Assembly: GCA_023151335.1 (NCBI GenBank)
Contig: JAKLJF010000246.1
Span: 1-7,300, forward strand
From: Thermoanaerobaculia bacterium
GTDB lineage: Bacteria > Bacteroidota > Bacteroidia > Chitinophagales > Saprospiraceae
Length of the DNA: 7,300 nt
Reading direction: 5' to 3'
Shown: positions 1 through 5,602 of the stretch, one piece after another
How positions within the stretch are numbered: the stretch's first letter is position 1
How the letters are laid out: each line of letters begins with the position of its first letter
The notes under the pieces: model-generated
Seen by the model: only the letters and a program-made list of their open reading frames with translations
What the model was told of the DNA's origin: nothing
The model's database searches: none
Translations under genes and position numbers: made by a program

Positions 1-9
1 GCGGTTTTT

Positions 10-600
10 TCATTGTTCCGCAAACTCCACCTTACGGTAAATCTCGCTCAACGGCACGTTGCAATCACCGATGCGCGGTACGTCGTTCTCTTCGTAAAAT
101 TCCGTGTCGATCCAGCGTTCGCCTTCCCGTTCCAGGATGCGGACGTGTTTTTCTTTTTGAGAAACGAATACGATTTGGCGAAGGCCGGGAATTTTTTTGT
201 AGCAGCGGGTCTTGGTCGTTTTGTCCAGATACTCGGTAGAGTCGGAAAGAATTTCAATGACAACGGAGGGATTCAAAGTGGCTTTCATATTTTTGGTGGC
301 CTGGTAGAATTCATGTTTGCCGCATACGATCAGCAGGTCGGGGTAAAAAACGTCGCTGCAGTCGCGTACGAACAGCATACGGTCGCCTGGACAGACTTTA
401 CAATCTGCTTCACGCAAACAAACTCCGAGCATTACATCCAGGTTATGCACTATCGTAGCGTGTTCTTCGGAAGTATAGGCCATCGCTTTAATTTTCCCAC
501 CGACGAATTCGTGGCGGCGTTCCGCCTTGTACTCCAACTCGAAATATTCTTCGAGCGTGACGCTTTTTTTATGCTCCTGACTTTGAGCTGCTGCCGTCAT
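10..600 (-). CDS. Uma2 family (DUF820) endonuclease-like protein
   Basis: The 196-residue product matches the Uma2/DUF820 family in length and layout. Visible landmarks are an N-terminal LEEYFELE helix, the HEFVGGKI segment (residues 30-37, with E31), YPDLLIVC (86-93, with the P87-D88 pair), VVIEILSDST (113-122, with E116), and a D126...K130...Y134 run followed by IPGLRQIVFV. In this family these correspond to the acidic and lysine residues of a PD-(D/E)XK nuclease-type fold. The biological role is poorly known; members are cytoplasmic, often multicopy, and annotated as putative restriction-type endonucleases. All expected fold residues seem present, so the gene looks intact. It has no signal peptide and is transcribed away from the rest of the window. 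The ATG at 598-600 gives the normal family length and sits just downstream of a plausible -7 element. Family assignment is confident; nuclease activity is inferred. Confidence 0.9.
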   Translation of the reverse strand: MTAAAQSQEHKKSVTLEEYFELEYKAERRHEFVGGKIKAMAYTSEEHATIVHNLDVMLGVCLREADCKVCPGDRMLFVRDCSDVFYPDLLIVCGKHEFYQATKNMKATLNPSVVIEILSDSTEYLDKTTKTRCYKKIPGLRQIVFVSQKEKHVRILEREGERWIDTEFYEENDVPRIGDCNVPLSEIYRKVEFAEQ

Positions 601-602
601 AA

Positions 603-616
603 TTCAAAATTTTGAA
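603..616. promoter_or_regulatory. 14-bp perfect palindrome at the Uma2 start
   Basis: TTCAAAATTTTGAA is a perfect palindrome 2 nt upstream of the Uma2 start codon. It lies between that codon and a TATTTTTG -7-like element on the minus strand, so it would cover the expected transcription start and 5' leader. This suits an operator for a dimeric repressor, but AT-rich palindromes also arise by chance. Confidence 0.35.
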
Positions 617-624
617 CAAAAATA
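617..624 (-). promoter_or_regulatory. candidate -7 element for the Uma2 gene
   Basis: Read on the minus strand this is TATTTTTG, a full match to the Bacteroidota -7 consensus TAnnTTTG, 16 nt upstream of the Uma2 ATG. No convincing TTG -33 box was found 17-23 nt further upstream, so the call is tentative. Confidence 0.4.
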
Positions 625-682
625 CGGTATTCTGCTGAAAAGGGAAGGGATGGAAATACCGTTGAAATGCAAACCGGAGCTA

Positions 683-715
683 ACGTTTACGAAACTTTTA
701 AAGTTTCGTAAACGT
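683..715. repeat. palindrome copy 1 (16-bp arms)
   Basis: ACGTTTACGAAACTTT (683-698) is followed by one T and then its exact reverse complement (700-715). The structure could form a cruciform in DNA or a long hairpin in RNA. No T-run follows, so it does not look like a standard intrinsic terminator. Confidence 0.85.
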
Positions 716-747
716 GGGAACAACGTTGAAATGCAAACCGGGAGGTT

Positions 748-780
748 ACGTTTACGAAACTTCAAAAGTTTCGTAAACGT
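748..780. repeat. palindrome copy 2 (15-bp arms)
   Basis: ACGTTTACGAAACTT (748-762), a CAA centre (763-765) and the exact reverse complement (766-780). The outer 15 bp of each arm are identical to copy 1 and only the centre differs, which suggests that the symmetric arms rather than the loop are what is kept. Confidence 0.85.
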
Positions 781-792
781 GGGAAAACATTT

Positions 793-802
793 TAACCGGT
801 TA
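793..802. promoter_or_regulatory. TAACCGGTTA palindrome, upstream copy
   Basis: A perfect 10-bp palindrome just upstream of the candidate -33 box of the secreted-protein gene. The same core recurs at 875-884 within a 14-bp palindrome, with centres 82 bp apart. The pair brackets the promoter as expected for operators, but there is no direct evidence of binding. Confidence 0.4.
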
Positions 803-805
803 GGG

Positions 806-834
806 TTTGGGAACTTGCTTTTCCCTTACATTTG
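806..834 (+). promoter_or_regulatory. candidate Bacteroidota promoter for the 897 gene
   Basis: TTTG (806-809) is followed after 17 nt by TACATTTG (827-834), matching the known TTG-N17-23-TAnnTTTG consensus of Bacteroidota primary sigma factors. Transcription would start near 840 and leave a leader of about 55 nt before the ATG at 897. Confidence 0.6.
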
Positions 835-842
835 GCCGGCCA

Positions 843-872
843 TTGCCGTTTAAGGCAAGACATATTTTTTTT
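843..872 (+). terminator. weak leader hairpin with T-run (possible attenuator)
   Basis: TTGCC (843-847) and GGCAA (854-858) form a 5-bp stem around GTTTAA. After 6 nt there is a run of eight T (865-872). This resembles a weak intrinsic terminator between the promoter and the start codon, so it might attenuate the 897 gene. The stem is short and the T-run is not adjacent. Confidence 0.2.
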
Positions 873-886
873 ATTAACCGGTTAAT
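873..886. promoter_or_regulatory. 14-bp ATTAACCGGTTAAT palindrome, leader copy
   Basis: A perfect 14-bp palindrome 10 nt before the ATG at 897, sharing the TAACCGGTTA core with 793-802. In the leader it could act as an operator or occlude translation initiation. Confidence 0.45.
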
Positions 887-896
887 TTTCAACATC

Positions 897-1493
897 ATGA
901 GAACACTTTCCCTGATTCTTTCATTCGTATTCCTACTCTGCGCCGGATTTGCCAGCGCCCAGGTAAAAATGGTGGACGGCAAGCTGGACGCCATTAAACC
1001 CGGCAGTAAGATCAATACCGAGTTCACATACGAGAACATGGGTGTCGGTAAATTCAAAGCCGAAGAAGAGTACGTCAACAAGAAGAAAAAAGAATACAAC
1101 GAAAAAGAAGCCGGCCGCGGCGACCGCTGGGCCGAATCCTGGGTAGCCGACCGGAAAAACCGCTTCGAACCGGCTTTCAACAACCTGCTCGGCAAACACG
1201 CCGATATTAACCCCGGCGCTTATCCCGACGCGGAATTTACCCTGGTAGTCAATACCCACTTTACGGAACCCGGTTTCAACGTGGGCGTTTGGCGCAGCAA
1301 TGCCTACATTAACGCCACGGCTAAAATCGTGGAAACAAAAAACCGCGACAAGGTGGTGGCCGAATTTACCCTGAATAAAATGCCGGGACGCGATGTCAGC
1401 GGCTACGATTTCGATACCGGCGAACGCATCGAGGAGGCTTATGCCAAGGCCGGCAAAGAACTGGGCCAGCTGATGAAGAAAAAAATGAAATGA
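897..1493 (+). CDS. small secreted protein of unknown function
   Basis: A 198-residue product. The N-terminus MRTLSLILSFVFLLCAGFASA is a classical Sec signal peptide with likely cleavage after A21. C15 does not lie in a lipobox, so a lipoprotein is unlikely. I do not recognise the mature part. It has a lysine- and glutamate-rich helical stretch (about residues 55-75, including KKKKEYNEKE), a probable beta-rich middle (FTLVVNTHFTEPGFNVGVW, then INATAKIVE and VVAEFTLNKMPG), and a basic helical C-terminus ending LMKKKMK. The expected location is periplasmic or surface-associated. An upstream ATG at 807 would keep the frame open, but it lies inside the candidate promoter and would bury the signal peptide, so 897 is preferred. 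It stands alone: divergent from Uma2 and separated from the next gene by a repeat element. Confidence 0.8.
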   Translation: MRTLSLILSFVFLLCAGFASAQVKMVDGKLDAIKPGSKINTEFTYENMGVGKFKAEEEYVNKKKKEYNEKEAGRGDRWAESWVADRKNRFEPAFNNLLGKHADINPGAYPDAEFTLVVNTHFTEPGFNVGVWRSNAYINATAKIVETKNRDKVVAEFTLNKMPGRDVSGYDFDTGERIEEAYAKAGKELGQLMKKKMK

Positions 1494-1510
1494 CCCAATG
1501 ACCTTACATT

Positions 1511-1566
1511 TAATACTACTTTAACGGTTGAATTCCATTTTTTTATAAAGTGACAAAGTAGTATTA
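1511..1566. repeat. 12-bp inverted repeat at the insertion target
   Basis: TAATACTACTTT (1511-1522) pairs exactly with AAAGTAGTATTA (1555-1566) across 32 nt that include a run of seven T (1538-1544). The right arm contains the 9-bp GTAGTATTA that is duplicated on the far side of the MITE-like element. In the inferred empty site the arms extend to 13 bp, because an A follows GTAGTATTA at 1842. This structure probably predates the insertion and may have been a terminator or leader hairpin between the secreted-protein and regulator genes. Confidence 0.6.
1558..1566 (+). repeat. target-site duplication, left copy (GTAGTATTA)
   Basis: A perfect 9-bp direct repeat of 1833-1841, placed exactly against the outer end (CAGG) of the left terminal inverted repeat. 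Confidence 0.8.
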
Positions 1567-1602
1567 CAGGTGTTTCTAATGTAATACATTTACGAGCCGG
1601 GT

Positions 1603-1617
1603 AACCGCGAAGCGGTT
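1603..1617. repeat. AACCGC-GAA-GCGGTT palindrome, copy 1
   Basis: 6-bp arms around a GAA centre, inside the left terminal inverted repeat. It is the mirror partner of copy 4. Confidence 0.8.
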
Positions 1618-1629
1618 GAATATGATTAG

Positions 1630-1648
1630 CCCGGCATACAATGCCGGG
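1630..1648. repeat. CCCGGCAT hairpin
   Basis: CCCGGCAT (1630-1637), an ACA loop and ATGCCGGG (1641-1648): a perfect 8-bp stem. It occupies the position mirrored by 1751-1769 but has a different stem sequence, so both sides changed together and pairing was kept. Confidence 0.75.
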
Positions 1649-1667
1649 GCAAACAAGCCATTGCAAC

Positions 1668-1729
1668 ACAACCGCGAAGCGGTTGAATGTATAGTATAAG
1701 ATGTTCATATTCAACCGCTTCGCGGTTGT
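1668..1729. repeat. inner 21-bp inverted repeat carrying palindrome copies 2 and 3
   Basis: The 21-bp segment at 1668-1688, which begins ACAACCGCGAAGCGG, is repeated in exact inverse at 1709-1729 with a 20-nt spacer. Each arm contains one AACCGC/GCGGTT palindrome (1670-1684 and 1713-1727). It lies nested inside the outer terminal inverted repeats, so the whole element is a double-layered hairpin. Confidence 0.8.
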
Positions 1730-1750
1730 TCAAAACTTGGGCATCTCATA

Positions 1751-1769
1751 CCCCGGATGCTATCCGGGG
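1751..1769. repeat. CCCCGGAT hairpin
   Basis: CCCCGGAT (1751-1758), a GCT loop and ATCCGGGG (1762-1769): a perfect 8-bp stem, positionally equivalent to the 1630-1648 hairpin on the other side of the element. Confidence 0.75.
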
Positions 1770-1781
1770 CTATTCACGTTC

Positions 1782-1796
1782 AACCGCTTCGCGGTT
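1782..1796. repeat. AACCGC-TTC-GCGGTT palindrome, copy 4
   Basis: Same palindrome as copy 1 in inverse orientation, located in the right terminal inverted repeat. Confidence 0.8.
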
Positions 1797-1832
1797 ACCC
1801 GGCTCGTAAATATCTTACATTAGAAACTCCTG

Positions 1833-1841
1833 GTAGTATTA
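1833..1841 (+). repeat. target-site duplication, right copy (GTAGTATTA)
   Basis: Perfect direct repeat of 1558-1566, abutting the right terminal inverted repeat and ending 2 nt before the response-regulator ATG at 1844. Confidence 0.8.
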
Positions 1842-1843
1842 AC

Positions 1844-2521
1844 ATGCGCATATTACTTATCGAAGACGAGGTTAAAACCCTGCAATCGCTCCGGCAGGGA
1901 TTGGAAGAAATGATGTGGTCGGTGGATTTTGCCTACGACGGCGCCACCGGCAAACGCCTGGCAGAACAAAATGTGTACGACGTGATCGTGTCGGACATTA
2001 TTCTGCCGGGCGTTAACGGCCTCGACTTGTGCCGGAGCCTCCGCGGCGCGGGTCTCGCAACGCCAATCCTTTTGTTGTCCGCATTGGGTGAAACCGACGA
2101 CAAAGTGACCGGCCTGGACGCGGGCGCCGACGATTACCTGGGCAAACCCTTCGATTTCCGGGAGTTTGTCGCCCGCATCAAGGCGCTTTCCCGTCGGCCG
2201 GGCAGTACGCTTGCCGTGGACAGCACCCTGCGGTATGCCGATCTGGAATTGGATACGGATGCCAAAACCGTGCGCCGGGCCGGAAAAACCATCAATCTGA
2301 CCCCCCGTGAGTTCGCTTTGCTGGAATACTTTCTTCGTCACCCGGAAAAGGTGTTGTCCAAAACCGAACTGTCGGAAAAAGTCTGGGACGTCGATTTTGA
2401 TACCGGCACCAACGTCGTCGAAGTATATGTTAATTATCTGCGCAACAAGGTGGAAAAAGGCTTCGAAAATAAATTGATCCATACCATTTTTGGGCAAGGG
2501 TATGTGTTGCGGGAAGGGTAG
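1844..2521 (+). CDS. OmpR/PhoB-family response regulator
   Basis: A 225-residue two-component response regulator. The receiver domain (about 1-115) shows the acidic pocket E7-D8, phospho-acceptor D51 in the VSDIILPG segment, switch S79 (LLLSAL) and K101 in the GKPF motif. The C-terminal winged-helix DNA-binding domain (about 128-224) has the typical LTPREFALLEYFLRHPEKVLS segment, VVEVYVNYLRNKVE recognition helix and TIFGQGYVL wing. All key residues are present, so it should be phosphorylated on D51 by a sensor kinase and bind promoters as a dimer. The ATG at 1844 starts the canonical MRILLIEDE; an in-frame ATG at 1757 would add 29 residues encoded by the mobile element and is rejected. Bacteroidota relatives are commonly followed by their histidine kinase, but here the next gene is a TonB-dependent receptor, so the partner kinase is not adjacent. 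The native leader has been displaced by the MITE-like insertion. Confidence 0.93.
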   Translation: MRILLIEDEVKTLQSLRQGLEEMMWSVDFAYDGATGKRLAEQNVYDVIVSDIILPGVNGLDLCRSLRGAGLATPILLLSALGETDDKVTGLDAGADDYLGKPFDFREFVARIKALSRRPGSTLAVDSTLRYADLELDTDAKTVRRAGKTINLTPREFALLEYFLRHPEKVLSKTELSEKVWDVDFDTGTNVVEVYVNYLRNKVEKGFENKLIHTIFGQGYVLREG

Positions 2522-2534
2522 GCTTCTATTTTTG
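2507..2534 (+). promoter_or_regulatory. candidate promoter for the TonB-receptor operon
   Basis: TTG (2507-2509), 17 nt, then TATTTTTG (2527-2534) fit the Bacteroidota TTG-N17-23-TAnnTTTG consensus, with the same spacing as the promoter at 806-834. The -33 box lies in the last codons of the regulator gene. The predicted start near 2540 leaves a leader of about 90 nt before the receptor ATG. Confidence 0.5.
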
Positions 2535-2547
2535 ATTTGGAATCAAA
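2531..2547. promoter_or_regulatory. AT-rich inverted repeat overlapping the promoter
   Basis: TTTGATT (2531-2537), TGG, AATCAAA (2541-2547), followed by TTTTC. It may be a weak terminator for the response regulator or an operator overlapping the -7 element and start site of the receptor operon. The sequence does not decide between them. Confidence 0.3.
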
Positions 2548-2628
2548 TTTTCTTGCTTCTTTTGCAAAGCAAACAGGGTTTTAAAAAACGCGCTGTTTTA
2601 AGAAGTTCTTTCTGAAATTTAACCAGTC

Positions 2629-5553
2629 ATGCGTATGAAGCGTTTCAACAAAATTTTGATTTTCAGTTTGTTGTGTATACTCCTGAACGGCGCGTTCGCG
2701 CAAGCCCAGATCAGCCTGCGCGGAAAGGTACAGGACGCGGAATCCGGGGAAGACCTGATCGGGGCGGCAATCGCGCTCATCGGCCTGGAGGGCGGCACGA
2801 TCACCAATTACGAGGGAGAGTTTTTATTGTCGGTGCCCGCGCTACCGGTCAAGCTCAGGGTGTCGTATACCGGCTATTCCACACAGGAAGTCGAGGTGAC
2901 GGAGGCAGGCGCCCGGCTTGCCATTCGCCTGGAGCCCAACGCCATCATTATTGAAGAAACGGTTATCCGCGGCCAACGGATCGACGAAAAACAAAAAGCC
3001 GGTCCGCTCACCGTGGAAAACCTCGACGCCATTGCCATCAAGGAAACGCCGGCCATCAGTTTTTACAACGGCCTGGGCAACCTGAAAGGCGTGGACCTTA
3101 CTACCGCTTCCCTCGGTTTTACCATCGTCAATACCCGCGGTTTTAATTCTACCAGCCCCGTGCGTTCCCTGCAAATTATCGACGGGGTAGATAACCAGGC
3201 GCCCGGCCTCAACTTTTCGCTCGGCAACTTCCTGGGCGCATCCGAACTCGACGTAATGGGCGTAGAGTTAGTGGCAGGCGCCAGCGGGCCGTTTTACGGC
3301 CCCAACGCTTTCAACGGCGTGATCAGCATGAAAACCAAAGACCCGTTTATTCAAAAAGGCCTTGCCGTTTCGCTCAAGGGCGGCGAACGCGATCTTTTTG
3401 AAGGCGCTATCCGCTGGGCCGACGCCTTTAAAAATAAAGCCGGCAGCGATTTTTTTGCTTATAAACTCAATTTTTTCCACCTGCGCGCCTACGATTGGGT
3501 GGCCGACAACTACGACCCCGTGTATGAAAGCGTCAGCGACACCCGCAACCCCGGCGGCTACGACGCCGTGAATATTTACGGCGACGAATACCGGGCCGGA
3601 TTCGATTATTCGCTGGAAGCCCCCTGGTCGGACCGCGTAGGGCTGGGCGTGTTGCACCGCACCGGCTACCGCGAAGTGGATTTGGTAGACTACGATACCC
3701 GCAATACCAAGGCTAGCGCGGCCCTGCATTTCCGGCTGAAACCTTCCGAGGAATTCGAATCGCCCGAACTGATCATCGCTTCCAGCTTCGGCAGCGGTAC
3801 CACGGTGTACCAGGGCGACAACCGTTTCAGCCTGCGCGATATTTTGTTTTTCCAAAACCGCATCGAGTTCCGGAAAAAAGACAAATACTTCATCCGGGCC
3901 TACGCCACCAACGAGGACGCCGGCAATTCGTTCGATCCCTATTATACAGCGCTGAAATTGCAAACCGCCTCCAAATCGAACGGCCAGTGGCTGGGCGATT
4001 ACTCGCAATACTGGCTGAATATCGGCAACTACGACGCCCAAATGCGGCAGACCAGTTACCCCACCCTGAAAACCATGTATGACCCCGTTACCATGACCTT
4101 CACCTCCAGCTTCGACACGGTAGAGGCGAAGATGTGGTTCGACAACAATTACAATACGCTGGTCGGATGGCACAACAACGCCCGCACGTATGCCGACACC
4201 TTTTCCGGCCAGTTTTTTAAAGGACACTTTTTCCCGGGCTCGCCCGAATTCAGCGAAGCATTTAACCGCATTACTGCCACCAAGTCGGGCGAAGCCGGCG
4301 GCACCCGTTTTTTTGACAAATCGGCCCTGTATCACGTACATGGCGAGTATCGCTTTACGCCCAAATGGCTGAGTCACTGGGTGGTAGGCGGTAATGCCCG
4401 TTTCTACCGGCCGAGTTCTGAAGGCACCATTTTCTCCGACACGCTCAGCCGGCGTTACGAGGGTGGGGTAGTGGTCGATTCTTCATACAAACGTATTACC
4501 AACTGGGAATTCGGCCTGTACACCGGCGTGGAAAAGAAAATCATCAACGACCAGTTTATTTTGTCCGGTACCATCCGCATGGACAAAAACCAGAACTTTG
4601 ATTACCTGTTCACCCCGGCGTTGAGTGCCGTTTATGCGCCTGACCAGAAAAATTATCTCCGGGTATCTTTCAGTTCGGCCATCCGGAATCCGACGCTTAC
4701 AGACCAATACCTGTTTTTGAATGTTGGCCCGGCTACCCTCGTAGGCAACCTGAATGGATTCAATAACCTGGTTTCCGTGGACTCCTTCATTGCCGGTGTA
4801 AATGCAGGCAACTTCAATTTATTCGACGACGTGGATGTGGCGCCCATCCGGCCGGAAAAAGTGCGCACTTTCGAAGTGGGCTACCGCACCACCCTGTGGA
4901 ACCGGCTGTACCTCGACGCCGGTTATTATTACAACTTTTACAACGATTTTATTGGCTATAATATTGGCATTGTGGCGCCGATATCCGGTGGCGTACTCGA
5001 CGTAACGCGGGTACGGGCCTACCGGGTGGCAGCCAACTCAACCAATCAGGTGACCACGCAGGGCTTCGCGCTTGGCATGAATATTTATTTCGGCACTTAT
5101 TACCAACTGAGCGGCAACTACAGCTGGAACAAATTGAACAAACTGGATGTGGAAGACCCCATCATTCCGGCTTTCAACACACCGGAACACAAATTCAATA
5201 TCGGCATTTCCGGGCGCGACGTGCCATTCCTGGGTCTGAAAAGAACCGGTTTCAGCCTGAATTACAAATGGATTCAGGGTTTCCTGTTCGAAGGCAGCCC
5301 GCAATTTACCGGTTTTATTCCGACTTACGATATGGTAGACGCCCAATGGAACGTTACCTTTGACCGGATACACACGACTTTCAAAATAGGAGTATCCAAC
5401 CTGTTTGGCATTAAACCGCTGTTTGAGGAAGCGCCGGAAGGAAGATCCAGACTGAAAGAAGCCTTTAATAATCGCAATTTTCAAACGTACGGCGGCCCGC
5501 GTATCGGGCGTATGGCCTACATTAGCGCCGTGTACAACTTTGAGCGCCGCTGA
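2629..5553 (+). CDS. TonB-dependent outer-membrane receptor with carboxypeptidase-regulatory-like domain
   Basis: A 974-residue outer-membrane importer that uses TonB-ExbBD energy. The signal peptide covers about residues 1-26 (basic MRMKRFNK, a hydrophobic stretch, then an AQAQ cleavage region). Residues 28-110 form a beta-sandwich of the carboxypeptidase-D regulatory-like type (SLRGKVQDAESGEDLIGAAI, then LRVSYTGYSTQEVEV), common on Bacteroidota receptors. The plug domain (about 120-240) includes NTRGFNS, IIDGVDNQAPG and the conserved VELVAGASGPFYGPNAFNGVISMKTK (from residue 213). The rest is a 22-strand-type barrel rich in alternating aromatic residues, ending YISAVYNFERR. No SusD-type partner follows, so it is not a classical SusC/SusD pair. 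The substrate cannot be read from sequence. The 49-nt gap to the next gene on the same strand, without a clear promoter, suggests co-transcription with the hydrolase-like protein. A second in-frame ATG at 2635 is possible and would not affect the mature protein. Confidence 0.92.
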   Translation: MRMKRFNKILIFSLLCILLNGAFAQAQISLRGKVQDAESGEDLIGAAIALIGLEGGTITNYEGEFLLSVPALPVKLRVSYTGYSTQEVEVTEAGARLAIRLEPNAIIIEETVIRGQRIDEKQKAGPLTVENLDAIAIKETPAISFYNGLGNLKGVDLTTASLGFTIVNTRGFNSTSPVRSLQIIDGVDNQAPGLNFSLGNFLGASELDVMGVELVAGASGPFYGPNAFNGVISMKTKDPFIQKGLAVSLKGGERDLFEGAIRWADAFKNKAGSDFFAYKLNFFHLRAYDWVADNYDPVYESVSDTRNPGGYDAVNIYGDEYRAGFDYSLEAPWSDRVGLGVLHRTGYREVDLVDYDTRNTKASAALHFRLKPSEEFESPELIIASSFGSGTTVYQGDNRFSLRDILFFQNRIEFRKKDKYFIRAYATNEDAGNSFDPYYTALKLQTASKSNGQWLGDYSQYWLNIGNYDAQMRQTSYPTLKTMYDPVTMTFTSSFDTVEAKMWFDNNYNTLVGWHNNARTYADTFSGQFFKGHFFPGSPEFSEAFNRITATKSGEAGGTRFFDKSALYHVHGEYRFTPKWLSHWVVGGNARFYRPSSEGTIFSDTLSRRYEGGVVVDSSYKRITNWEFGLYTGVEKKIINDQFILSGTIRMDKNQNFDYLFTPALSAVYAPDQKNYLRVSFSSAIRNPTLTDQYLFLNVGPATLVGNLNGFNNLVSVDSFIAGVNAGNFNLFDDVDVAPIRPEKVRTFEVGYRTTLWNRLYLDAGYYYNFYNDFIGYNIGIVAPISGGVLDVTRVRAYRVAANSTNQVTTQGFALGMNIYFGTYYQLSGNYSWNKLNKLDVEDPIIPAFNTPEHKFNIGISGRDVPFLGLKRTGFSLNYKWIQGFLFEGSPQFTGFIPTYDMVDAQWNVTFDRIHTTFKIGVSNLFGIKPLFEEAPEGRSRLKEAFNNRNFQTYGGPRIGRMAYISAVYNFERR

Positions 5554-5602
5554 ACATTTGTAACCAATTAATATTTTCTTATAAACAAAAAAGGCAACAA
5601 CC

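Larger units (their letters stand above)
661..785. repeat. two tandem ~64-nt units, each with a large palindrome
   Basis: Unit 1 (661-724) and unit 2 (725 to about 785) both start with GTTGAAATGCAAACCGG (661-677 and 725-741), pass through a short variable spacer (AGCTA versus GAGGTT), then a 33-bp palindrome, then GGGAA. The two units differ mainly in the spacer and the palindrome centre. The open frame crossing this stretch is explained by the repeats and shows no family signal, so I treat the region as non-coding. It lies between divergent genes. It could be a REP-like dispersed repeat or a duplicated protein-binding site. Confidence 0.8.
1567..1832. mobile_element. MITE-like non-coding element, 266 bp, 54-bp TIRs
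   Basis: The left end (1567-1620) and the reverse complement of the right end (1779-1832) align without gaps over 54 bp with three mismatches; both start CAGG(T/A)GTTTCTAATGTA. The similarity continues less exactly inward to about 1649 and 1751. Because of the symmetry, both strands would translate to near-identical peptides (QPLRGYPARK then LTLETP), which are therefore spurious. The interior has four copies of AACCGC-GAA-GCGGTT in alternating orientation and two hairpins of the CCGG type. No transposase reading frame is present, so mobility would depend on an enzyme supplied elsewhere. A perfect 9-bp duplication flanks it. The alternative is a REP/BIME-type palindromic cluster, but the duplication and precise ends favour a transposed element. 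Its right edge is 11 nt from the response-regulator ATG. Confidence 0.8.

Noticed and set aside
13..615. 200-codon plus-strand open frame opposite Uma2
   Set aside because: The minus-strand product carries clear Uma2 family motifs; the plus-strand translation resembles no family and is a shadow.
650..853. Open frame of 67 codons on the plus strand
   Set aside because: It runs through the tandem palindrome units and the candidate promoter, so its content is explained by the repeats; no signal, domain or start context supports it.
1603..1796. CRISPR-like array made of four AACCGC/GCGGTT repeats
   Set aside because: The repeats are only 15 nt, alternate in orientation, have irregular spacing, and are explained as paired arms of one inverted-repeat element.
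1757..1843. In-frame N-terminal extension of the response regulator starting at an ATG inside the repeat element
   Set aside because: The extra 29 residues are translated terminal inverted repeat; the same peptide appears from the left arm on the other strand. The canonical receiver start MRILLIEDE begins at 1844.
2553..2598. Further short inverted repeats (TTGCTT/AAGCAA and AAACAG/CTGTTT) before the receptor gene
   Set aside because: The stems are only 6 bp with loose spacing in AT-rich sequence, which is expected by chance.
3268..4377. 369-codon open frame on the minus strand
   Set aside because: It lies wholly inside the TonB-dependent receptor, whose family motifs run continuously on the plus strand; long antisense frames are expected from this codon usage.
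2629..5553. SusC-type receptor of a SusC/SusD polysaccharide locus
   Set aside because: The next gene is a hydrolase-fold T9SS protein, not a SusD-like lipoprotein, so the general TonB-dependent receptor label is safer.
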